A DNA stretch of 23,989 nt from Perkinsus olseni (Eukaryota; Perkinsozoa; Perkinsida), in assembly GCA_013115125.1 (NCBI GenBank), contig JABANN010000514.1:1-23989 (forward strand), read 5' to 3'. Positions 7,331-17,000 of the stretch are shown here, one piece after another; the first letter of the stretch is position 1; the number at the start of each line of letters is the position of its first letter. The position numbers were made by a program, and so were the translations under genes. The notes beneath the pieces were generated by a model that searched no databases, was not told the origin of the DNA, and saw nothing but the letters and a program-made list of their open reading frames with translations.

Positions 7331-10011
7331 GTTAGTGTCGAAGCAACACCTAGGGAGTGGACTCCTCTGTGTGTGAGGTACCTCTACTTGCCGACTACTT
7401 CCAGTGACTGGTCTGTCTATGAGGAGATACTCAAACCTGTGTGCTCACAACAAGGCACCACCCCTGACCAGTTGCGAGTACTACCCCGACGAACACACCC
7501 ATGTGTCTGGTCTCTAGCCGATCGCAAAGCTGGAGGAACCGTTTAGGTTTGACGCTCGAAGTGCTAAAGTGAATTTCGGTCGTTCGTTTTGCCTTCGGGT
7601 TGAGCTCGAGTATGCTGCTAGCTTCGCTCCGCCGTCCATTAGTTTTTGTTCCGGCTGGAGGGGGTGTTCAATCAGCTGTATTCGAACCTCAGAATTGATT
7701 TTAGAGACGCATTTTACGTGTGAAAATCAATTTCAGAAACTAAGAATGTGTCTATTGGACACGGGGTGTCACCACTGGTCAGGATGTCCTTGAGCGGATC
7801 GCGGAGGTGTACGCACGAAGGGACCGAGCAGCCAGGTCGGGTGGTGGTGGAAGGCTGTCGGTCTTTGAGAAGCGGTTGACCCGCAGGTTTTACAAGGACT
7901 TACCAAGAATGCTGTGGAAGCTGCCAGTAAAAGAGAGAGCTGCTTTCCTCGGCACTGCTGTTCCCGAGATGGCGCGCCGGGTCATCGAGATCGAGGCTGT
8001 GATGGGAATCAAAGTGAGGGGGAGCGTGCATTAGCGGTCAATCAGCATCATGTTATGAAGAATCAGAGAGTCTTCAGTGGATCTTCGCTGAGTCTCGGTA
8101 GCTTCCAGGATCGTACTTAACCGACAAGTGGCTTCTTATACGTCAATTCGAGGCGTGCTGGCCTCCCATGCGCTCAAACACTCGGGTGGAGGTCTGCTAA
8201 ACACCTGAGTTCGGTGGTATCGGTGATGGGATTGTCTTTGTTGTTGCCAGACAGTTGGACTGCTACGGAAACGGCGTGGCGGTCAAGAAGAGCATTCGGT
8301 TTCCTTCACGCCCTATCAGGCATCAGCACTGTTGTCATTGGCCTTCTTCGGTGTCCCGATGTAAGGCGATTGCTGTTTTCAGACTACCGCCATGACAACC
8401 TCTCGTGTAGGTACTGGTCGGACGACGGGTGTAGTGGTCGTGGCAAGCCGTCTGTGCGGTTCAACTTCGCCAAGTTTTACCACGACCGCCACAATCAAGT
8501 GGCCAAGCTTCGCTGCATCATCTTGTACTTCAATCACCAGTGCGGTGCGACTGGTACCTCGGATGATCGGCACATCACCATCACGCGGGTTCGAGGCACC
8601 CACGGGTGAGAGCAGCTGCACTCAGGGGGTTGTCCAGCCGTGGTCCCTCTCAGACGTATGGGGGAATGGTGGAGTACACGAGACGTGCCGATGTCCAAGC
8701 TAGAGGTCATCGCTCCGCTAGCGCTTCCAGGCGAGCCTGCATGCCCAGGTCCGCGGTGATGGTGAGCGTATCGAAGACGCAGTTGGCCTGCTGCAAGCGG
8801 ACTTCGCCAACTGCAGAGTCGGCGGTGGGGTGCTCTCGAGCGGCTGCGTTCAAGAAGAGATCCGGTCAGTGTTGATACAGTTCGGCTTCAAAAACTGTAT
8901 ATAAAATTTTGAAACTTTTGGTACATCGGTGCCAGTCCGACTGGGCCGGTTTTCGGCCTTGGACTGAAAACTCACACGCACAGTTCTACCTGTTAAACGG
9001 GCGTTCAGGTTCATGATCTGCCCCGAGCTGCTTCTGTCAACCCTGGTGGGAGCTGTTGACCCACTGGCTGACTATGAGGCTATGTACATTCATGGGGCAA
9101 TACAGTAGTCGAGAATCTTGCTCTCTTGCAAATTCTCAACGGTCTGTCGCCCTAGGTTCACAGATTACATCGGCTACGGGTCCTCCTTTGAATGTAGCGG
9201 CTACGTAGAAGGTGCCGCAGCTCAGCAGCCCAGCTGGGTGATCGTTATGGACGCCCTCCACTTTGGTCAGCATTCAGCACACCGGGCCACCCAGTACAGC
9301 CCGAGGCAAGTCTCTTCATCAGTCTTAGGCGTATCTTAGGTCCCAATCAGGCACGTACTACGAGAGCTGAACAAGTGCCATATCGCCTTGACGGCTCCTG
9401 GCTTGCATGATGGCGTGGCTTTTGCTACAGGAAACTGGGGTTGTGGGGTGTTCGGCGGTGACCCCCAATTGAAGAGTATCTTGCAGGTCGGTTGGGTGCC
9501 GCGGACGAGTGGCACGGCACGTCCACGAGTGGGTCTAGTCACTCCAAGGTTGTCGTTGAGGGGACTCTGTCGTATTGGCTTGCCGAAAGGTGCAGCCTCA
9601 CTGTGGACTGGGAGTTGGCATGAGCAAAAAATAACAATCAGTACCGGTCAACACCGCGGACTCGAAATTGTTCCCGGGACTCGTGGACCCAGTGGACTGC
9701 TTTTTATATCCGGCAAAAACGGGAGTGGCTTATTTTTTTAGTGGCTGGCATGCTCAACCGCTGGGCGTGACATCAGCTACTTTCCCTATGGCGATTCGAG
9801 AGTCGCGGAGTTGAGTCGAGTAGCCGCTGTTGTGGAGCAGAAAGGCTGGACTGTTGGTGACCTGGCGGCTAAGATCCTCCTGTACGTCGAAGGGTCGGGC
9901 CTCTCTTCGCATTCTTATTGGAGCTTTATTATTGGCAAAGAGGCTCCGCAGGGAGGTCCCGATGATCTATGTCAAAATCCCCTCGGCCAGGTCGCTCAAG
10001 GTGGACTATGA
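7331..10011 (+). CDS. PARG: Poly(ADP-ribose) glycohydrolase
   Basis: Cleaves ribose-ribose bonds of poly(ADP-ribose). Exons: 7331-7477, 7783-8013, 8251-8360, 8411-8605, 8654-8705, 8749-8864, 9009-9104, 9156-9305, 9351-9486 and 9742-10011. Spliced together, these give about 500 residues in one frame. The PARG signature is intact: LLQADFANCRVGGGVL, then CVQEEIRFMICPELLL, with both catalytic glutamates of QEE. Further family blocks are SVSFTPYQASALLSLAFFG, NFAKFYHDRHNQVAKLRCI, FTDYIGYGSSFECSGY, VIVMDALHFGQ, FATGNWGCGVFGGDPQLKS and ISYFPYGDSRVAEL. Intron 9306-9350 is GC-AG; all others are GT-AG. The accessory N-terminal block (LPTTSSDWSVYEEIL) is present, but the start codon is not resolved. The last residues before 10011 are not conserved, so the stop is provisional. 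Confidence 0.93.
7680..7690 (-). repeat. B-box-like 11-mer, antisense, in PARG intron
   Basis: On the - strand this reads GAGGTTCGAAT. The identical 11-mer, also antisense to its gene, lies at 13045-13055 in a DPH5 intron. It resembles the tRNA B box, but no T stem forms convincingly. Confidence 0.35.
9329..9341 (+). repeat. Partial intron motif in GC-AG intron of PARG
   Basis: GCGTATCTTAGGT matches the core of 4445-4457. It lies within the 45-nt GC-AG intron 9306-9350, ten bases before the acceptor. Confidence 0.5.
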
Positions 10012-10929
10012 AGACTCTCGATAATCTCATTAGAGCTGAGCATTCGTCACTTGTGCAGTTCGACTCGTCTCTCTCAGGTGGTCCATAACCGAAAGCAGTC
10101 GGACTGGCTTGTTCCGCCACCTTCTTGGCGAAGACCCACCCTCACCAGGAGAAGCAACGGCAGCGACCTCGTCTAGTGTGGATTCTGCTGGCCGCGGTCC
10201 ATTCGAGAAGAGACCGAGAGTTACAGATTACGAAGTCGATAAAAGCGAGTGTAATTTGGTGCCACCATATTCTAATGAAGTTTCTTGATGCAAAAGCGTG
10301 TTTATTTTATCCAGCTATATATAGCTTACCGAGAAATAAACGACGGAGTCGCCAACTGAGATCGCCGATGGGATTTTGGTTCACTTGGGCTCGAAGGGCA
10401 CAAACCTTGTTCAGGTATTTACAAAGATCACATCAGCAACTTGCTGACAGCAAGTCCCGTCAAGTCTTATGATGAGACTCTCATCTCATCCACTGATGCG
10501 AGAGGAAGGCTATGTCTTCGACCCCGCGAACGTTGAGCTCGGCACAGAGGCGACAGGCCAGCTGAGTTCGCCTCCGCTTGTCAGTGTGTAGACTCGGGCG
10601 GTACAACCACACCATTTAGGAACTAATAGGACCACTCTAGTGGTACTCATGGCCCTACTCTAAGGAACTGCGGTAACTTCGAGTACTACTGGCAGTACGG
10701 ACACGATCGCCGTGATGTGACCGTGCTCTCCACGAGTTAACCCTCGGTGGCCGTAACTCGATGGGCCCACTCACAGCGACCTTCGACGAAGAACTCAGAA
10801 AAAGCTGTCTGTAATGTTCATATCGCTGATCCTATCTTGCAGCGATTGAAGCTGAGCTGAGTGGCAGATGATAAGAAGACAGCAGATAAACGATAGGTTT
10901 CGAGATGGCAAAACCCGGGTGTTGTGTTC
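10012..10929. other. Intergenic between convergent PARG and RCE1
   Basis: 918 nt between two 3' ends. A 115-codon + frame at 10125-10472 is rich in Arg and Gln, matches nothing I know and has no intron or start context to support it. A short palindrome (10631-10644) and a 17-nt match to the left end of the window (10621-10637) are the only structured parts. It could hold the end of PARG if its last exon is spliced further. Confidence 0.45.
10621..10644. repeat. Fragment shared with window start, plus palindrome
   Basis: AACTAATAGGAC then C/G then ACTC matches 55-71 at 16 of 17 bases. It is followed by ACCACT-CT-AGTGGT, a 6-bp hairpin. At both sites the shared word runs into an inverted repeat, but the hairpin sequences differ. 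Confidence 0.4.
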
Positions 10930-11787
10930 TCAATCAGCCAGTCTCTTCGCATTCCACGAGTGGCTGCGAAGTATACACCGACCGTACTGGCACACAACAC
11001 TTCGAGAATAATGTAACAGACCGAAGTATACACACTCAGTGAGAAAAAGTAACACTCCCGCGATATATGCCGCCGCTTTCCGGCCATCATCCGATCGGAA
11101 ATCAAAATCAGGAAGGCCTGTGTAATTACAGACCATATGAGAGGCGATTGGACCCGCCAGGCTGCCGGTGGCTTCTAAGAGGGCCGTGCAGAATGCACCG
11201 AATACACCAGTATAGCTCATAGTGAGGCACGCCGAGATGACACCTCGCACTGGATCGACGAGTATTTCTTTGGTATAATGGTGGACATGAGCAAGAGTGA
11301 AGAACACTGGACCGCAGAGGGCTAGCCGCCATGCGAATGATAGGGAAGCTTCGCGGAGTAGAGCATCACAACAACCGCGGAAAACAAACTCTTCGGTCAC
11401 TGGGGCGATGAGGAGCGCCCGGAGGATCTGCCACTTGTTGAGACCATTCATTGCACTTTCACCATAGAGAAGAGGGCCCATCATGAGAGTCAGTGTCAAC
11501 GTCAGGCCCACTGCGGCCGAGTATAGAGAAGTTGAGAGGTGCGCGAAGAGCTGCAAGGACTTGACCCGGTGACCAGTGGCGCAGTGGACGATGAGGTAGC
11601 TGATGACAGAAGCGATAATGACGGATATTGATCGTAATTTGATGACATCGGTGCGATCTCGAGTTTTGGGGTTGAGGACGTCGGAGTGGACACCTAGTAA
11701 GGGCCAGATGTACAGCAGACCGACGTAGAGGCCGCTGCAAAGGGAGCAGCAGAGGAGGGCAGATGGTACCGATAGCATTGAAGACAA
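10930..11787 (-). CDS. RCE1: CAAX prenyl protease 2 (RCE1)
   Basis: An intramembrane protease of the ER that removes the last three residues (AAX) from prenylated CAAX proteins such as Ras-family GTPases. A single exon gives 285 residues, the usual length. Hydrophobic segments lie near residues 10-32, 55-70, 88-106, 155-170, 184-204 and 240-258. The ABI/CPBP motifs are intact: TEEFVFRG at 131-138 (E132, E133, R137), FFTLAHVHH with H167, and ASHMVCNYTGLPDF with H217 and N221. The start at 11787 is the only one that keeps the first membrane segment. It is convergent with PARG and divergent from DPH5. Unlike most neighbours it has no intron. Confidence 0.95.
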   Translation of the reverse strand: MSSMLSVPSALLCCSLCSGLYVGLLYIWPLLGVHSDVLNPKTRDRTDVIKLRSISVIIASVISYLIVHCATGHRVKSLQLFAHLSTSLYSAAVGLTLTLTLMMGPLLYGESAMNGLNKWQILRALLIAPVTEEFVFRGCCDALLREASLSFAWRLALCGPVFFTLAHVHHYTKEILVDPVRGVISACLTMSYTGVFGAFCTALLEATGSLAGPIASHMVCNYTGLPDFDFRSDDGRKAAAYIAGVLLFLTECVYFGLLHYSRSVVCQYGRCILRSHSWNAKRLAD

Positions 11788-12257
11788 CCTAGGGAACTTA
11801 CTGAGTTCTATATGCGCTCCGTGCTCTCTATTCGTAGGGGTTTACAACCAGACGTGAGCTGCGGTTCAACCGCAGCGGCTGAGTTGGTATGAGATCAAGC
11901 GGCGGAGCGTACGATTTAAGTAACGATAAGTGAGGTAGTAGAGATTGTTAGTTACTCGTTCACACGGTGACCCATTGGGTGTAAGACACACCCATCAGGT
12001 TTCTTAATGACACGTAATGCCGGCAATACCCTTCGAAGGCCGACCCTTCAGTGCCAGTTTTGCGTTGCCTCGCACATTACTAATCTCCGTGACGTTCACT
12101 TCGTGACCCCAAACCGACCACTACTAAGATAATGCCTCCCTCCCGCTGTTCAATCTCAAAGACGACGGTATCCAAACTAATCATTTGTAATCGCGCGCGC
12201 CCATGCGATCGATTCATATTTCGTGATTACTACTCAGGCTCATCATTCGACATCATC
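11788..12257. promoter_or_regulatory. Divergent intergenic region, RCE1 / DPH5
   Basis: 470 nt between two start codons pointing away from each other, so it should hold both 5' UTRs and promoters. No clear TATA box or repeated element was seen. An upstream in-frame ATG at 12132 would add 42 residues to DPH5. The ATG at 12258 fits the family start, so 12132 is probably not used. Confidence 0.5.
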
Positions 12258-13960
12258 ATGGGGAAGTTGACGTTTATCGGTCTAGGGCTTGGTGACCCGA
12301 AGGACATCACCCTGAAGGGTAGTAGTGGATTCACTCTAATCTTCCCAGGGTAGCATCCCTTAGGGCTGGACGCATTGCGCGAGGCCGACTATGTTTACCT
12401 CGAGAGCTACACCAGCGTCTTGGTCGGCCAGAAGCCTGATGACTTGAGAAAGGCGTAATAAGCTAGCGCTACTCGGAACGCGGTGTAGTGGAGCTGGTAG
12501 TTACGGTATTGAAGTGCCTTTCATCGAGGCTGATAGGCATCTAGTAGAGGGTGGCTGTGAGGAGATGCTGGAAAGGGTGATATAGGGGCGACCGTATCCG
12601 AGGTTCAAGCTCGCTTTTCATAGGCTACTGAGAAGAACGTCTGTTTCTGTGTTGTTGGTGATGCTCTTTGCGCCACCACTCACACGGACCTGTTCTTGCG
12701 GGCCAAGGCCAAGAACATTGAGGTGATGCCGCTCGCGATTTCCCGGTGTTGTGGTACTCCAGTGCGTTTTATCAGGTATCAGTTGTTCACAACGCTAGTA
12801 TCATGAACGCTATCGCGTGCTGTGGACTGCATTTGTAATACCGAAGGGGGTCTTGCATCGCTCCATAGGGAAACGGGCCAGTCGGAGTCATTCGTCCTGA
12901 CTTGCGTAGGAAGTCTGCCAAGAAAATTAGAGACTGAATTCAACTGTCACGGCTAGAAACCGCTCCTTGAGGAATGAATCTGAGCAGTTAATAGCCGAGA
13001 CCATACCGGTGTGACTGTTCACAAGGTCTTTGATGAGTGCCTGAATTCGAACCTCGATGTACCACACACCCACCGCTACGTAAAAATCGTTCAGGAAATA
13101 AGGTTCGGGTTGCATGGAGTTTTGTAGTCCCGTTTCACGCTATCCTGATTCGAGGGGCAAAAAACTTTTTCGCAGGTATCGTTTCGGAGAGACTGTGTCG
13201 ATTTGCTTTTGGGATGATTCTTGGAAGCCCGACAGCTACTTCGATAAGATAGCAGACAACGCTAAGCGGGGACTGCATACCTCGTGTCTTTTGGACATCA
13301 AAGTGAAGGAGCAGAGCATAGTTAATCTCATGAAGGGCAACGACATCTACGAACCCCCGAGGTAAGGTCGAGCAGCAATCGCACCGCTAGAGGTGTCAGA
13401 AAGAGCCTAGTCCTCTTTGAACTATCGTAGTAATAACAGTTGAGGCTTAACAGGTTCATGTCGGTTCAAACCGCGCTGCAGCAGCTGATGGAAATTGATG
13501 AGAATCGGGGCAACCCGGGGATTGTCGGGAAGGATTCCCTGGTCGTGGTACTAGCAGGAGCTCTCCACCGAAGACTTCACTTCGAAACTTTCTCAGGGTG
13601 TAGCCCGCGTGGGTTGCAAAGACCAATCCATCGTCTTTGGCCGAGCTGAGGATGTCGCCTCTGACGAAGCCGCAAACAGGCTTGGCGGGCCTCTCCACTC
13701 GCTTGTCATCTGCGCTCAGGTAGTAGTGGTGGTGTATGGAACTGAGCGCGCAGGGACACTATAAACTGAGCGTAGTGACATAAATTCACTGTTATTCGAG
13801 GTCGCACACGTCTCCTCCTGATGTATGTAAGCCTTCCTAACTGAATAGTAGTAGTGACTATAGTATTATTAATGCACGTCTTTTCTCATCACTCTCGTTG
13901 TAGGGCACCGAGGGACTCCAGGAGATGGAAGAGGAGTTTGTCGAGCAGTATCGGATATAG
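12258..13960 (+). CDS. DPH5: Diphthine synthase (DPH5)
   Basis: An AdoMet-dependent methyltransferase that methylates the modified histidine of eEF2 during diphthamide synthesis. Nine exons: 12258-12318, 12364-12454, 12501-12576, 12624-12722, 12776-12834, 13176-13361, 13454-13547, 13597-13719 and 13904-13960. Introns are 45, 46, 47, 53, 341, 92, 49 and 184 nt. Spliced length is 281 residues, against 285 in human. Family blocks in order: [126 protein letters not shown] and GGPLHSLVI. All phases agree. The 184-nt intron holds a repeat shared with a HID1 intron. HID1 starts 136 nt downstream on the same strand. Confidence 0.96.
13045..13055 (-). repeat. B-box-like 11-mer, antisense, in DPH5 intron
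   Basis: Same 11-mer as 7680-7690, in the 341-nt intron 12835-13175, again antisense to the host gene. Confidence 0.35.
13758..13870 (+). repeat. Intron repeat, copy A (DPH5 intron 8)
   Basis: This stretch aligns with 15807-15915 in a HID1 intron. A 26-nt core (13776-13801) is identical, and a second conserved block (CTGAATAGTAGTA) lies near the right end. Both host introns also begin with the same donor, GTAGTAGTG. The copy lies wholly within intron 13720-13903. Confidence 0.75.
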
Positions 13961-14096
13961 TCAACCCTTGCTGGTGGTTAGAGACGTTCCTTCTGGTTTC
14001 TTATGCGACGATAAGATCTTTGGTTCAAGTTGGTTAAAAAAATCTTCGCTGTGCGCATTGGTATCTTTCACTCACTCAGTGGATTTTATATTGAGC

Positions 14097-17000
14097 ATGG
14101 GTAACTCAGAGAGTCGAGCTGTGTTATCTGACTATCTGGATGAGTTCGGGCAATGTGACTTGGCTGTGGACACGGAAGCGGCACCTCTGAAGGAGGAGTT
14201 TTGGAATACTATATTTGGTAATAGGGGGCCTCGTCTCATGATTTCTCTGTTTTCGAACTCGGTCGTTCGGGAGAAACTGGCATGAGCTAATCCATCCCAC
14301 TAAGGATGCAATTCTCGGCGGGCCGGCGGGAGGATCTTTGTTATCGATGATGTTTAGGAGGGTTCACAGTGTGTTCGCCTTGAAGCACTGCAAGTAGCGG
14401 CACTCACCGGCGTAGGCGTGGCGCGTTTCTCCGTTACAGACTGTTTGTGTAATAGAATACCAACTTTCCACCAGATCATATACAGCGAGCTGTGAGCCGA
14501 TCCTGCAATTCGCAGCCAGAGTCGGCCTCGAATCTCATTGGATCTTCCCTACGGAGGTGTTACTTGTTAAGATACTCCGCTGAGCATCGAGGAGGTCTTC
14601 GAGATCATCACGCCTGAGTGGGTGAGGAATCTTCGCGACGAGAAACCTTATAATATGCAGTTCTTACTGCGGAAGATAGTTGGCAAGATTGAAGAGGTAG
14701 CAGCAGTAGCATCAGCAGTGGTGCTAGTAGTGTCCCTTCGGTAGGTCTGCTCGACAGGCCTTACCGATCACCAACAGGATGAAGGTAAAAGCATCACTCC
14801 AGTCGGTACAATTGTATAGTCACTTGAACCATTCAGGAGGGGGTAGCCGTGAGCTGACGTTGGGACAGCGAACCGAGGCTCTGCAGTGTGTTCGCCTGCT
14901 CACGCGGATTGCTCCATTTTTACTCGAGGATGTTGACGCTGAGGGCACCCTGACCTTGCTGTGGCATGCCGGAGGGTAGGAGGCCCTTTGCTTGCCTCAT
15001 TCTGTAGCGCTGTTGTAGGTTGGTGGTGAGAGACTGCGGGGACTCGGTGGTGGTGGTGGAAGCAGCCCGTCCACCGACGGAGCGAAGCACTAATGGAAAA
15101 GACGAGGGTAATGGCGTCTTGAAAGCATCGTGTTGATCTTCATACTTCTCAGAGGAGGTGAAGGATGATGGCGCTAGTGAGGGCACCAGTGTGGAGGACG
15201 AAGCAGATCTAGCCAGCGCTCCGCTGATGTACAGGATACTTCGGGCCTTGCAGTGGCTGTTGTTCCTCAAGGACTTCACTGTGCTCGCTCCTCAAGGTAG
15301 TTAACTTGTGGTACTCGCGGCTCTGTGGGTAGACGTGGTTTGGAGGACTGATAGTCGATCCTTAAGGTAGTTGGAAATAGCGGTCGTTCCCAGCTCGCAA
15401 GACCCGCTTCAAGGCCCTTTTATTGAGATGGATTTCTTCGTTTGCGATCACCGCACATTTGGTTCTATTAAGCCAGGCATGTTCCTGCAGGTGCATCCTT
15501 GCCCTTGCCAACTCACAGAGTGGAATCTGGATCCGTTTGGAAGGGCGGAGTTGGGACGGCCGAGAAGCTACCAGTGGCTCAGAACAGTAGGCTGCTGCTG
15601 CTGCTGCTGCTGCCGCTCCACAATACAGCATGCTCATCATCGCCGCTACTCCTGCCAGATGAGATATTAAGTGCGCGCTGTGAGGTCCTCAAGTGCCTTC
15701 TTACCCTACTCAGCGAACCCCTCTTCCAGGTAGTAGTGATTAAATGGTTGAAGTTGGTTAAGGAAAATTTCGGATCGTGGTGTTGTATGGAAGCGCGCTC
15801 GTGAGGCCGCTATGAACTGAGCGCACTGACATAAATTCACTGTTATTCGAGGCGGGCACGTCCTCCGATGGACGTAAGCGTTTACTGACTGAATAGTAGT
15901 ACTGATCGTAGTAATACTGGCTAATATCAGTGGAATATGTTGTTATTGGAAATTCCAGTGCATCATTGCTGTTCAACGACATACCGACAGAACGCTGAGG
16001 TACTAGAATCTATTATAGCTTCGCTGGTAGCATAAAATTTGATCCGAGCGATTGCGCATTTGAGTCGCGTGCAACTATAGCCGTCGGAACACAGTTACTG
16101 TGGGGACAGCAGCAGCATCAGCAGGCGTGAAGCCTCCTTGTCACTCAGGCAATATCCTCCTACTCTTCGGACCCCTCCAGGGTCCTGCTCACGTTTTGCA
16201 GTGGGGACCTGCCGTACAGCGCCAATCTCTTCTGTAGTCTCATGAGCACTGTGGTGGCCTACGACCCGAAGGGTTATGTAATAGCGGTTCTCTGAATGCC
16301 TAGTGATGATGAACGCCTTTTGTGTAGGGCCTGCCTTACGGTTCGGCATTTTCTAGCGGGAGTCAAGAGGCTCTGGTGGACCTTTCCTCGCAGGTGGAGA
16401 CCCTGGGTTCGAACCCTGGCGCTGTCGATTTTACCGTGCAGGTATTGTGTGCCGTATTAGACTTCAATCCCTCTGCGGGAAATGCCGGCTCGGAGATGGT
16501 AAAATCACATCGGACTGGGACTGGCCCAGAGGAGGCGAGCAACAACTCTGAGAAGGAGGACTCTAATACGGAGGAGGCTGTCGCAAGGAGGAGTAAGAGG
16601 CGCCATCTCGCTTACGATCACGTATCGGTGTGGTTGTAATTCATCTCCGGATTTTGAAGAAACACTATCATACTCGTGAAAAATTGCTAATATTAACACT
16701 ACTCATTTAGTGAATAATTATGCTTCTTTGCTGCGTTTAGGGTTCTCTTCTTGCGCCTTCCCTCCAACTGGATCGGACGGAGATGCCTCCAGGCCACGCA
16801 ACGTCTACAGGATAATGGCTAAGGGAGTTGATAAGCCCACCGAACTCGATTTTATAGTAAGATAGGTCCCGGGTTCGATCCCTGCTGCTTGCATTTTTCG
16901 TCACGTTCAGGCTGATGGTTTGGTTCGAATCGTGGCGACAGTCGATGACGCCAAGCAGACTTACCTCCCCAGCAGCCGGAAGCCGGTAAGGTTCCCCCGC

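Noticed and set aside
8361-8382. A 22-nt intron in PARG (acceptor at 8382)
   Set aside because: It leaves the wrong frame and a stop. The acceptor at 8410 gives a 50-nt intron and the expected FFGVPMYWSDD reading.
7331-10011. PARG as a decayed copy
   Set aside because: All phases agree after splicing, and both catalytic glutamates and the other family blocks are intact.
10125-10472. 115-codon + frame between PARG and RCE1
   Set aside because: No recognisable similarity, no splice support and biased composition. It may be chance; I could not exclude a PARG extension.
16817-16882. A-box-like TGGCTAAGGG with a perfect 4-bp D stem 50 nt before the B box, looking like a full tRNA gene
   Set aside because: The A-box part is HID1 coding sequence (RIMAKGVDKPTELDF), conserved in position with animal HID1. 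No 5' acceptor pairs with the 3' end. Only the intron part can be tRNA-derived.
16911-16930. Another GGTTCGAATC word just after the HID1 intron
   Set aside because: It is exon sequence encoding DGLVRIV in a conserved HID1 block, so chance is enough.
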